Source of the DNA: Caryophanales bacterium UBA4856
GTDB lineage: Bacteria > Bacillota_I > Bacilli_A > RFN20 > CAG-288
Assembly (NCBI GenBank): GCA_002399765.1
Contig: DHEG01000003.1
Location: forward strand, 58,399-74,691
DNA: 16,293 nt
Direction of reading: 5' to 3'
Each line of letters opens with the position of its first letter. Position 1 is the stretch's first letter. The notes under the pieces are model-generated. The model saw only the letters and a program-made list of their open reading frames with translations. It made no database searches and was not told the DNA's origin. Positions 1 through 7,059 of this stretch are shown piece by piece. The position numbers and the translations under genes were made by a program.

Positions 1-1118
1 GCCAAATTGCCAAAGAGGAACTTCAGGGACCTTTTCACATACCGCTTCTCTTTTTGGAGTTCCTTGTCCCCCTCGCGCTTCACCGTGTAGGCGAAAAGCC
101 TTGGGGTATTGGCCTTCATTGTCTGGGGGCGGGTCTTCAACTCCAATCTGTTAGCACCATCCACCAGCCAGGGAGCCAAAACGCAGGTGAAGATCAGGGC
201 AAAGGCCAACTGGTAGATGGCCGTCTCCATATATGCAGCGGTGGAAGGCAGAGCCGCCGCGGCCAGTTCCGGTATGGAAAGGGATACCCCGGCGACCCCT
301 GACATGGCCAAGGTGACATACCCGCTTCGCTTCACCACGAATTTCTCGAAAAGGAGCGAGGGCATTATCGCCACCCCATAGAAGACCAAGGTCAAAAGGA
401 GTGCCGAGGGAATCTCCTTGGCAGCACTGACAAGGTTTATATACGATCCAAACTGGAAGCCCAAAAACATGATGATCACCGAATTGCCCCGCTCGAAGAA
501 GGACCTGAGAGCCGGATCCAGATTGCCCAACAGGATGCCGAAGGCAAAAGGGAGAATCAAGGACAGGATTGGCCGATAGTCTATCGAAGCCCCTTCCGCG
601 CCCTGGAGCAGCAGCAGGGGGAAGACGGGCAGGGCCAACATCAGGCTTATGCTGAAATAACTCCGATCGGAATCATCGCCATATGGCTCGGTGAGGCCAT
701 TGAACAAGACGGCGTTTGGAGAAGCCAAGCAGGACAGCAATGCCACAAACGATACCCCGACGAATCCCGCAAGGCCCCACACCTCCAAGGCCAGGAAGGC
801 GAAGGCATAGACCAGGCCGAAGCGTATCGCTATCAAAGGCAAGCCGACCTTGACCATGGTCTTGAGCTTCCTGACATCGGTCTGGGTGCCCGTGAAGAAC
901 AGCATCAATCCCAAGAAGGGTATTATCCCCTTGGAGGAGAACAGGGTCTGCATGGGATCGCCCAGTTCGGCCCAAAGGTCAGCCACGCCAAAGGATTGGG
1001 ACACCGTGGTTATGATGGCCCCGAGGAAAAGGGGGATTATCATCAAGCCGCCCGGGAATGAATTAAAGATCCTGTGGAGAGGCAATAGTTGTTTGGCCTT
1101 GCTGTCTTTTAGGTCCAT
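1..1118 (-). CDS. 2-keto-3-deoxygluconate permease family transporter (KdgT-like), 3' end cut by window edge
   Basis: This is a membrane transporter of the KdgT family, which carries 2-keto-3-deoxygluconate or a related sugar acid into the cell with protons. The frame is open from the ATG at 1118 to the left edge (372 codons seen, no stop). Two stretches match KdgT closely: FPGGLMIIPLFLGA at residues 21-34 and LPFAFGILLGNLDPALRSFF at about 189-208. Roughly ten hydrophobic segments lie between residues 20 and 320. AAGGAAGG about 7 bases before the ATG is a good ribosome site. From residue 320 on the protein turns hydrophilic and rich in Lys, Arg and Glu for more than 50 residues, whereas E. 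coli KdgT ends near residue 327. The family is clear; the substrate is inferred, because no sugar-acid catabolic gene is visible nearby. Divergent from the rpsP operon. Confidence 0.82.
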   Translation of the reverse strand, partial: MDLKDSKAKQLLPLHRIFNSFPGGLMIIPLFLGAIITTVSQSFGVADLWAELGDPMQTLFSSKGIIPFLGLMLFFTGTQTDVRKLKTMVKVGLPLIAIRFGLVYAFAFLALEVWGLAGFVGVSFVALLSCLASPNAVLFNGLTEPYGDDSDRSYFSISLMLALPVFPLLLLQGAEGASIDYRPILSLILPFAFGILLGNLDPALRSFFERGNSVIIMFLGFQFGSYINLVSAAKEIPSALLLTLVFYGVAIMPSLLFEKFVVKRSGYVTLAMSGVAGVSLSIPELAAAALPSTAAYMETAIYQLAFALIFTCVLAPWLVDGANRLELKTRPQTMKANTPRLFAYTVKREGDKELQKEKRYVKRSLKFLFGNL

Positions 1119-1366
1119 CGCGCTTCCTTCCTTAAGAGTTAGATTAGCATAATCCCCGTCTTGTTCCTGTCCTGAATAACCGATGATATCTGGCATTGGC
1201 CAAGCAAAGGCTCCGTATGCTTTCAATCGTGCAAAAATGCAGAAAGAGGGGAAAGGTAAAATGTCAGTTCCGTTGGGGTCGTCGCTGCCAAATCTTACGA
1301 GTCTCCATGTAGTTACTTATTTGGTTTGAGGAATGCCAAAATGATTAAATTAAATACCATGGGCTT

Positions 1367-1579
1367 TTGCGTTTCAATGGTCTAGTGTGTCTTTTGGCCT
1401 CCTATGAACCCACCGATTCAAGTTCGTCTTCGGCATCTAGCGAGACGCCAGTCTATACCGCAGCATACAGATACAATGAGGACTCCAGGAATTCCCTGAA
1501 ATTCCAGTTGCCGGTATTCACCGATGCCGATCGGGATGGCGACGTCTTCCCTTTGATGAGTCCTTCCTTGCCGGCATAG
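1367..1579 (+). pseudogene. possible decayed lipoprotein N-terminal fragment
   Basis: An open frame of 70 codons reads like the beginning of a bacterial lipoprotein: a short hydrophobic stretch (GLVCLLAS), then a Ser-rich linker (TDSSSSSASSE) and a polar segment. At the lipobox the sequence is LAS followed by Tyr (TAT, 1403-1405) where a lipoprotein needs Cys (TGT or TGC), a single-base difference. The only initiator in frame is a TTG with no ribosome site, and the frame ends early. The codon choice resembles the neighbouring genes. I read it as a remnant of a lost lipoprotein gene; it could also be chance open sequence. Apart from this fragment and the rpsP promoter, I see nothing assignable between 1119 and 1656. 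Confidence 0.3.
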
Positions 1580-1656
1580 ATAGAAGGCGGCTTGTTCTAA
1601 CATAGACAGCGGTTTCTACCTGACGCTGGATTGATGCGTCTGTGAAGCCTGGGCAC

Positions 1657-1685
1657 TTGACAGCCATTGCTCCAGTTGATAAGAT
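1657..1685 (+). promoter_or_regulatory. housekeeping promoter of the rpsP-khpA-rimM-trmD operon
   Basis: A perfect -35 box TTGACA (1657-1662), a 17-base spacer and a -10 box TAAGAT (1680-1685) preceded by TG at 1677-1678 (extended -10). Transcription should start near 1691-1693, leaving a short leader of about 20 bases with AAAGGAG just before the rpsP ATG. This is the best promoter in the window, as expected for a ribosomal protein operon. Confidence 0.8.
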
Positions 1686-1712
1686 TCTCGATGCTAATTA
1701 AAGGAGCATTCC

Positions 1713-2000
1713 ATGGTTAAGATCAGATTGAGAAGGACTGGCCGCCGCAATAGCCCCAGCTACAGGATCGTCGTATCCGATTCACGCCGTACCCCCGCTT
1801 CGACCGCTTTGGCCGAGTTGGGCCACTATGACCCGTTGGGCCGCAAGGGCTATGAGATCTCTTTGGACGAGAAGGCGGCCATCGATTGGCTTTTGAAGGG
1901 CGCCATACCCTCCGATTCGGTCAAGACCCTCTTGAAGAAGCAGGGCGTATATGCCAAGTTCCTGGCTGCCAAGAAGGAAGCCAAGGTCGCCAAGAAGTAA
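1713..2000 (+). CDS. rpsP: 30S ribosomal protein S16
   Basis: Small-subunit ribosomal protein S16, an early 16S rRNA-binding protein in 30S assembly. The 95-residue protein begins MVKIRLRRTGRRNSPSYRIV and carries the typical RRTP segment and LGHYDPLG motif at about residues 36-43; the C terminus is a basic Lys/Ala tail (KKEAKVAKK). Length is normal for the family (about 80-100). AAAGGAG lies 7 bases before the ATG. It is the first gene of a plus-strand operon and has a strong promoter directly upstream. Identification is secure. Confidence 0.97.
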   Translation: MVKIRLRRTGRRNSPSYRIVVSDSRRTPASTALAELGHYDPLGRKGYEISLDEKAAIDWLLKGAIPSDSVKTLLKKQGVYAKFLAAKKEAKVAKK

Positions 2001-2038
2001 GCCATTGCTGTTAGAATAGGCATCGGGGGGCTAAAGGC

Positions 2039-2317
2039 ATGGGCGACTTTGCAAAAAGTGTCGATCTATCCGACAAAATCGCGGCCATCTGCAAGCCTTT
2101 GATTTCCGCGCCCGAACATCTGTCGGTCAAAATGACCAACGATGAGCGTAAGGAACAGGCCTATTTGATAAACTGCGATGAGGCCGACGTCGGGAAGCTA
2201 TTGGGAAGGCACGGGATAATCTCCGATTCCCTAAGGACGATCGTCAACATATCCTTGAGGGCCTATAAGAAGAAAGCATCACTGACTTTCGCCGCATGGC
2301 CCGACAAGGCAAACTGA
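2039..2317 (+). CDS. khpA: KH-domain RNA-binding protein KhpA (YlqC family)
   Basis: A small single-KH-domain RNA-binding protein of the KhpA/YlqC family, which in Gram-positive bacteria works with KhpB and affects cell elongation, division and small-RNA binding. The 92-residue protein has the KH signature VGKLLGRHG with the GxxG loop GRHG at residues 56-59, followed by the helix ISDSLRTIVN. It is some 10-15 residues longer than many relatives, with a polar N-terminal lead. A G-rich ribosome site (2024-2030) lies 8 bases before the ATG. Its place between rpsP and rimM is the conserved family context. A hairpin plus T-run follows directly after the stop. Confidence 0.9.
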   Translation: MGDFAKSVDLSDKIAAICKPLISAPEHLSVKMTNDERKEQAYLINCDEADVGKLLGRHGIISDSLRTIVNISLRAYKKKASLTFAAWPDKAN

Positions 2318-2323
2318 AAAGGG

Positions 2324-2350
2324 AAGGCGGCGCTGCCGCCTTTTCTTTTT
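2324..2350 (+). terminator. intrinsic terminator-like hairpin between khpA and rimM
   Basis: A perfect 8-bp stem AAGGCGGC (2324-2331) / GCCGCCTT (2335-2342) with a GCT loop, followed by a T-rich tract (2341-2350, nine T in ten bases). It starts 7 bases after the khpA stop and ends 24 bases before the rimM ATG. It should stop much of the transcription from the rpsP promoter inside the operon, so rimM-trmD would be expressed less, or from an internal promoter. Confidence 0.75.
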
Positions 2351-2373
2351 GGCTAGGGGGAATGAAATAAAAC

Positions 2374-2859
2374 ATGGAACGCAAAACAGTAGGGCACATA
2401 GCCAACACCTTCGGCTTAAGAGGCGTCTTTAAGGTCGCCCTCTTGACCGATGCGCCGACCATCCGCTTCGCCGCTGGCAACAAAGTGGAGATCGATGGCA
2501 AGGAGTACGAAGTAGAGAGCTTCAAGCTCAAGAATGCCCATCTGGGCCTTCTTGGGCTGAAGGGCCTAGACGACATAAACCTTTCCGAGAAGTTCATCGG
2601 AAAGGATATATACGAAATGGTAGAGCCCTTGCCAGGGACCGTATTCATCGATGATCTCATAGGCCTGAGCCTTCTAGACAAGGACGGGAAGACCGTCGGC
2701 AAGGTCAAAGACGTAACCGACATGAATAGCCATGACTATCTGGCCTTGGATAACGGCAAGTACATTCCTTTTTTGGTAGGGGTCTTCGTGGAGAAGCCCG
2801 ATTACAAGGCCAAGACCATGAAGTTGACCCCTTTGGGCGAGCAAGCCCTGGCTCAATGA
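2374..2859 (+). CDS. rimM: 16S rRNA processing / ribosome maturation factor RimM
   Basis: RimM binds S19 and helps mature the head of the 30S subunit. The 161-residue protein shows the N-terminal RimM barrel starting with VGHIANTFGLRGVFKV at residues 6-21 (family form GkIxnthGlrGevkV) and a C-terminal PRC-barrel from about residue 90 with FIDDLIGLSLLDKDGKTVGK and the HDYLALDNGKYIPF segment. Length is typical. The ribosome site is weak or distant (AGGGGG about 13 bases upstream), in keeping with its place after a terminator-like hairpin. The stop overlaps the trmD start as ATGA, which suggests translational coupling. Confidence 0.94.
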   Translation: MERKTVGHIANTFGLRGVFKVALLTDAPTIRFAAGNKVEIDGKEYEVESFKLKNAHLGLLGLKGLDDINLSEKFIGKDIYEMVEPLPGTVFIDDLIGLSLLDKDGKTVGKVKDVTDMNSHDYLALDNGKYIPFLVGVFVEKPDYKAKTMKLTPLGEQALAQ

Positions 2860-3587
2860 CCATAAACATCCTGACGCTCTTCCCTGAATTCTTCCGCGGC
2901 TTTCTCGACAACTCGATAATCAAACGCGCCATCGCAAAGAAGGTGGTCTCGTTTCGGATAATCAACATCCGCGACTTTTCCTTGGACAAGAACCATCGGG
3001 TCGATGATCACACCATCGGTGGCGGTGCCGGTCTGATAATGAGGATGGAACCTTTGATGGATTGCCTTAGGAAAAGCAACCTCATGAATACCCACAAGAT
3101 TCTCCTGACTCCAAAAGGCAGTACCTACAGTCAAAAGGATGCAATCCGTCTTTCCGAATCAAAACTTGACATAACCTTGGTGTGCGGCCATTACGAGGGC
3201 GTGGATGCCCGATTCGAAGACTATGTGGACGAGCAGATCTCAATAGGTGACTATGTCATGACGGGTGGGGAAATCGGGGCGATGGCCATCGCCGATTCGA
3301 TAACCCGCCTTCTTCCAGGTGCCATCGCAGCCGATTCCACCAAGGAGGAGAGCTTCGGGGCCGGCCTTTTGGAGTATCCCCAATACACCTATCCTCTCGA
3401 ATACGAAGGCAAAAGGATACCCCAGATCCTTTTCGGGGGCGACCATGAGAAAGTCAGGCTGTGGCGTCTCAAGAAGGCCCTTGAAACAACGGCGGAAAAA
3501 CGTCCGGACCTCTTGAGGTCCAGACGTTTCACCAAGGAAGAGCTCAAACTGCTGGCTCAGATCGAGGCGGAGAAGAAAGCCAAGTAG
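2856..3587 (+). CDS. trmD: tRNA (guanine-N1-)-methyltransferase TrmD
   Basis: TrmD uses S-adenosylmethionine to methylate G37 of tRNAs, which prevents +1 frameshifting. The 243-residue product starts MTINILTLFPEFF. It has the SPOUT trefoil-knot core with GHYEGVDARFEDYVDEQISI at residues 111-130, GDYVMTGGE at 131-139 and RLLPG at 151-155, all family signatures, and a C-terminal helical domain. The ATG overlaps the rimM stop by four bases. It is the last gene of its operon: the usual partner rplS (L19) does not follow, and ffh ends only 3 bases away on the other strand. The 3' coding part contains a strong hairpin that reads as a terminator for ffh on the opposite strand. Confidence 0.97.
   Translation: MTINILTLFPEFFRGFLDNSIIKRAIAKKVVSFRIINIRDFSLDKNHRVDDHTIGGGAGLIMRMEPLMDCLRKSNLMNTHKILLTPKGSTYSQKDAIRLSESKLDITLVCGHYEGVDARFEDYVDEQISIGDYVMTGGEIGAMAIADSITRLLPGAIAADSTKEESFGAGLLEYPQYTYPLEYEGKRIPQILFGGDHEKVRLWRLKKALETTAEKRPDLLRSRRFTKEELKLLAQIEAEKKAK
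3496..3529 (-). terminator. probable terminator of the ffh operon, inside the trmD coding region
   Basis: Arms at 3498-3511 and 3516-3529 form a 14-bp stem with one C/A mismatch and a 4-base loop. Read on the minus strand the hairpin is followed by TTTTT (complement of the five A at 3496-3500); read on the plus strand it has only TTT. It lies about 60-95 bases beyond the ffh stop, so it best serves the leftward transcript while being translated as part of TrmD. Confidence 0.6.
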
Positions 3588-3590
3588 CGC

Positions 3591-4928
3591 TCACCGCTGA
3601 CGGAACATGTCAGCCATCTGGCCCATCTGCATCATGTTGCGCATCTGGGGCAACTGCTTCTTCATGATCTCGTACCGCTTCAAGAGGCGGTTGACCTCTT
3701 CGTTGGAGGTCCCGGATCCGTTGACTATGCGGTCCTTGCGGGAGGCCTTTATCATCTCCGGCTTCTTGCGCTCGGCTACCGTCATCGAATCGATTATGAC
3801 TTCGTAGAGCTTCAGTTCGGATTCCACGGTAGCCAATTGCCCATCCGAGATCCTCGGCAAACCGGGGATCATCTTCAGGATCTTGGAAAGGGAGCCGAGT
3901 TTCTTTATCTGCCTCATGACCGAAAGCATGTCGTTCAAATCGAATTGGCCGCTCATGAGCCGCTTAGAGGTCTTCATGGTCTGCTTCTCGTCGACCTTGC
4001 TTTGGATGTCCTCGATCAGGGTCATGACATCGCCCATGCCCAAGATCCTGTCCGCCATGCGGTCAGGATGGAAGTTCTCGATGTCCTCCAGTTTCTCCCC
4101 AGTGCCCGAATACTTGATGGGTATTCCGGTCATCTTGCGGATGGAAAGGGCAGCTCCGCCCCTGGCATCGCCATCGAGTTTCGACATCACCAAGCCGGTG
4201 ACCGGCAACTCCTTGGAGAAGGCCAAGGCCACGTTGACGGCATCCTGGCCGGCCATCGCATCGACCAAAAGGAGAGTCTCGTCAACGGGAATGGCGCTGT
4301 GGACGTCCTTGAGTTCCGCCATCAGCGGCGCATCTATCTGCAGCCGACCGGCGGTATCGACGATCAAGACGTCGTAACGTTCGCCTCTGGCCTTCTCGTA
4401 TGCTGCCTTGGCAATGGCGGAAGTCTTGCTTCCGCTCCTGTCCTCGTAGATGTCAACGCCGGCTTGTTTGGCGATGGTATCCAACTGGTCGATGGCGGCT
4501 GGACGCTGGGTATCGTCAGCGCAAAGGAGGACCTTCTTCCCATACTTCGACTTATAAAGCAAGGCCAATTTTCCGGCAGTGGTGGTCTTGCCGGTTCCCT
4601 GCAGGCCCACGAGCAACATGACGGTGGGCTTTCCCGAGTTGAATGTCACGTCGTTGTTCCCGCCGCCCAGAAGGCCTTCGATCTTGTCATGGACGATCTT
4701 TATGAACTGCTGGCTTGGCGAGAGCTGCGTGAGGACTTTCTGACCGATCGCCTCGTTCCTGATGGCCTCCAGGAGATCCTTGACGACCTGATAGTTGACG
4801 TCGGCATCCAGCAAGGCCACCCTGACTTCCTCCAGGGCATCCTCCATGTTCTTCTCGGTAAGGGTCGACTGACCCTTGAGTTTCTTGAATATGCGTTGGA
4901 ACTTGTCCGAAAGATTCTCAAATGCCAT
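3591..4928 (-). CDS. ffh: signal recognition particle GTPase Ffh (SRP54)
   Basis: Ffh is the protein subunit of the signal recognition particle; with 4.5S/6S RNA it binds signal peptides on ribosomes and docks with FtsY at the membrane. The 445-residue protein has an N domain (1-95), the G domain with GLQGTGKTT at 108-116, DTAGR and SKLDGDARGG, and a Met-rich M domain with the RNA-binding RIVNGSGTSNEEVNRLLKRY segment and a tail full of Met (MRNMMQMGQMADMFRQR). A perfect AGGAGG lies 10 bases before the ATG, inside ylxM, and the start overlaps the ylxM end by 11 bases. It is the last gene of the leftward operon. Confidence 0.98.
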   Translation of the reverse strand: MAFENLSDKFQRIFKKLKGQSTLTEKNMEDALEEVRVALLDADVNYQVVKDLLEAIRNEAIGQKVLTQLSPSQQFIKIVHDKIEGLLGGGNNDVTFNSGKPTVMLLVGLQGTGKTTTAGKLALLYKSKYGKKVLLCADDTQRPAAIDQLDTIAKQAGVDIYEDRSGSKTSAIAKAAYEKARGERYDVLIVDTAGRLQIDAPLMAELKDVHSAIPVDETLLLVDAMAGQDAVNVALAFSKELPVTGLVMSKLDGDARGGAALSIRKMTGIPIKYSGTGEKLEDIENFHPDRMADRILGMGDVMTLIEDIQSKVDEKQTMKTSKRLMSGQFDLNDMLSVMRQIKKLGSLSKILKMIPGLPRISDGQLATVESELKLYEVIIDSMTVAERKKPEMIKASRKDRIVNGSGTSNEEVNRLLKRYEIMKKQLPQMRNMMQMGQMADMFRQR

Positions 4929-5253
4929 GTTCTATCGTCCTCCTGATTTCCTTGACAAGCGCAACCCGCCTGGAAGGGTCGGCGCAAGACTCTATTTTAT
5001 CAAGCAACCCGCTCACTTTGCCAAGGCGGGCTGAGATCCCAAGCTTCTTTTCGTATTTGTCCAGCTGTTTCTCGGCAGCCTTTATGGACAGATATACGGC
5101 GCTCCTGGAGGTGTGCTCACGCTGGGCGATCTCAAAGAAGGAATAGTCGGAATAGTAATGATCGGTGGCTCTGCGATACATCGCCGGCCCCAATAGGCCA
5201 CCGTAGATATCCAGGAGCCTGGAATAATGCTCCGCTTTCTCGAGTTCTTCCAT
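4918..5253 (-). CDS. ylxM: YlxM-family SRP-associated helix-turn-helix protein
   Basis: YlxM is a small protein with a sigma-factor region-4-like helix-turn-helix, encoded with ffh in many Gram-positive bacteria; streptococcal YlxM binds SRP components. The ATG at 5253 gives 111 residues, close to the family length of about 105-115. The match covers LLDIYGGLLGPAMYRRATDH near the N terminus and YYSDYSFFEIAQREHTSRSA, then VYLSIKAAEKQLDKYEKKLG, the diagnostic HTH with following helix. A longer frame upstream exists but runs into ftsY and does not resemble the family. It begins 4 bases after the ftsY stop and overlaps ffh by 11 bases. Confidence 0.9.
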   Translation of the reverse strand: MEELEKAEHYSRLLDIYGGLLGPAMYRRATDHYYSDYSFFEIAQREHTSRSAVYLSIKAAEKQLDKYEKKLGISARLGKVSGLLDKIESCADPSRRVALVKEIRRTIEHGI

Positions 5254-5257
5254 GAAC

Positions 5258-6283
5258 CTAGCCCACCAATAGGCCGTAGAGGTATTTGTCCAAGTCGAAT
5301 TCCCTAAGGTCATCCTCATGTTCGCCCAATCCGATGAAACGGACGGGGACCCCGATCTGATCGCGGATGGCAAGGATTATCCCGCCTTTGGAAGTCCCGT
5401 CCATCTTGGTTATGACTATGCCCGTAAGATTGGTGACTTCCTTGAAGACCTTTGCCTGCGCAATGCCGTTCTGCCCGGTATTGGCATCCAGGGCCAGCCA
5501 GACTTCCTGGGGCGCCCCCGGCAAAACCTTGCCGATGACTTTCTCTATCTTCCCGAGTTCGGCCATCAGGTATTCCTTGGTATGCAGACGCCCAGCGGTA
5601 TCCACGATCACAAGATCATAGCCGTCGTTTATCGCCATCTTGACCGCATCGTAGCAAACCGAGGCTGGTTCGGCTCCCTGCCCCTTTTCGAATATATCCA
5701 CTCCCACGCGTTTAGCCCAGATTGCCAATTGTTCCACCGCTCCAGCCCTAAAGGTATCGGCAGCGACCAGCAAGACTTTCTTGCCTCTGTCCTTATATCT
5801 TTTGGCCAATTTGGCAATGGTAGTGGTCTTTCCCGTCCCGTTCACGCCTACTACCAAAAGGACGGTCGGGGATTTTGAACTGAATTCAACGTCGGTCTTG
5901 TAGGCACTGCCCTTCTGGGCATATTCCATGAACATGTTGTCGACCAACACGTCGTTGATCTTGGCCGTGTCAGTAAGATGGTCTTTTGCGACCTGGGCCT
6001 CGGTCTGGTCCAAGATCTTCATCGCCAAGCCGACACCGACATCGGCTTCGATCAGTATCTCCTCCAGTTCGTCGAAGTATTGGCTATTGGCTTCCTTGAA
6101 TTTCTTAGCCAAACGGTCGAGCTTTCCGGCAAATCCCTGCCGAGATTTGGCAAGGCCGTTGCTATAGACGTCAAGGTCGGAGAGGGGAGCCTCCGCCGCC
6201 ATTGGAGCATTTGCGACCTCGGCCTTTTTTCCCTCCTCCTTGCCTTTGCGGAACTTGTTCTTTAGCCAGTTGACCAATCCCAT
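5258..6283 (-). CDS. ftsY: signal recognition particle receptor FtsY
   Basis: FtsY is the membrane-associated SRP receptor GTPase that pairs with Ffh. From the ATG at 6283 it has 341 residues: a short lysine-rich, amphipathic N-terminal lead (MGLVNWLKNKFRKGKEEGKK) suited to lipid binding, the N domain (about 40-130) and the G domain with GVNGTGKTT at 146-154, DTAGRL, TKMDGTSKGG and FIGLGEHEDDLREF. The acidic A domain of E. coli FtsY is missing, as in most Gram-positives. AGGAGG lies about 8 bases before this ATG; a TTG one codon earlier is less likely. The rnc stop and this ATG share one base (TGATG). In Bacillus smc lies between rnc and ftsY; here it does not. Confidence 0.97.
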   Translation of the reverse strand: MGLVNWLKNKFRKGKEEGKKAEVANAPMAAEAPLSDLDVYSNGLAKSRQGFAGKLDRLAKKFKEANSQYFDELEEILIEADVGVGLAMKILDQTEAQVAKDHLTDTAKINDVLVDNMFMEYAQKGSAYKTDVEFSSKSPTVLLVVGVNGTGKTTTIAKLAKRYKDRGKKVLLVAADTFRAGAVEQLAIWAKRVGVDIFEKGQGAEPASVCYDAVKMAINDGYDLVIVDTAGRLHTKEYLMAELGKIEKVIGKVLPGAPQEVWLALDANTGQNGIAQAKVFKEVTNLTGIVITKMDGTSKGGIILAIRDQIGVPVRFIGLGEHEDDLREFDLDKYLYGLLVG

Positions 6284-7059
6284 CAAAGATTCCTCCTTCT
6301 CGCCAAATAGGCTTCCTTGGCCGCCTCGGTCTCGGCCTGTTTCTTGTTATGGCCCTTGCCCACTCCCAAGGCCACATCGTCCACCTTGCACACTACCACG
6401 AAAGTCTTGTCCTGAGCCGTTCCCGATTCCGACACCAACTGGTATTGAACCCCGCCCTTGAACTCGGCCTGTATCTCCTCCTGAAGTTTGGATTTCCAAT
6501 CGGGGACACCTGCGGCCAAAGCCCCCTTCACGAAAGGATCCATGGCCTTGGCAATGTACTTGTAGACAAAGTCGTAGCCCTGATCCAAATAGGTCGCACC
6601 GATGAAGGATTCGAACACATCCTCGAAAATGTGGCCGTGGTAGGCCGCATTCTTCTTCTCGCCTTCGGAGAAGCGGACAAAGGGCGCAAAGCCGAAGGCG
6701 ATGGCCAGAGAAGAAAGGTTCTTGCCCTCCACTATTTGGGAACGGAGCTTGGAAAGCTTTCCCGAGTCGAAATCGGGATGGATGCGATAGGCCAGATCGC
6801 CCACCACCAAGTCCAAGACGCCATCGCCCAAAAATTCCAGGCGATCGTAATCGGTGATGCCACGATGCTCGTTGGCATAGGAGGCATGGGTGAAGGCCGC
6901 CTCGAAAAGGGCCATGTCCTTGGGCTTTATGCCCTGGCTTTCGATCAAGGACAAAAGGGAAGGAAACCTCTTCGGCGCTTGTTCCGGATACTGTCCGTTA
7001 AGAGGCGTCTGGTTTTCCGCTACCGGCGTTGTCGTATTAAGCAAGGGCTTGTCTTTCAT
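6283..7059 (-). CDS. rnc: ribonuclease III
   Basis: RNase III cleaves double-stranded RNA and processes rRNA precursors and the SRP RNA. The 258-residue protein has a polar N-terminal lead of about 30 residues, an endonuclease domain (about 32-165) with DRLEFLGDGVLDLVV giving acidic residues D72, E75 and D79, plus FEDVFESFIGATYLDQGYD with the second acidic pair, and a C-terminal dsRNA-binding domain (about 185-255) ending KKQAETEAAKEAYL. The first signature acid is Asp where most families have Glu. The ATG overlaps the plsX stop (ATGA), with GGAGGG 9 bases upstream inside plsX. Confidence 0.96.
   Translation of the reverse strand: MKDKPLLNTTTPVAENQTPLNGQYPEQAPKRFPSLLSLIESQGIKPKDMALFEAAFTHASYANEHRGITDYDRLEFLGDGVLDLVVGDLAYRIHPDFDSGKLSKLRSQIVEGKNLSSLAIAFGFAPFVRFSEGEKKNAAYHGHIFEDVFESFIGATYLDQGYDFVYKYIAKAMDPFVKGALAAGVPDWKSKLQEEIQAEFKGGVQYQLVSESGTAQDKTFVVVCKVDDVALGVGKGHNKKQAETEAAKEAYLARRRNL

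Noticed and set aside
1261..1329. 22-codon ORF with an AGGGGAAAGG ribosome-like site before the ATG
   Set aside because: Too short, without recognisable features or a promoter; purine-rich stretches before ATG are common here.
3596..3614. Inverted repeat GCTGAC/GTCAGC just after trmD, considered as a trmD terminator
   Set aside because: No T-run follows on the plus strand, and the bases are the last codons of ffh.
3837..4946. 369-codon open frame on the plus strand, antisense to ffh
   Set aside because: It mirrors the ffh codons, has no ribosome site, and shows no family resemblance; Ffh on the other strand is certain.
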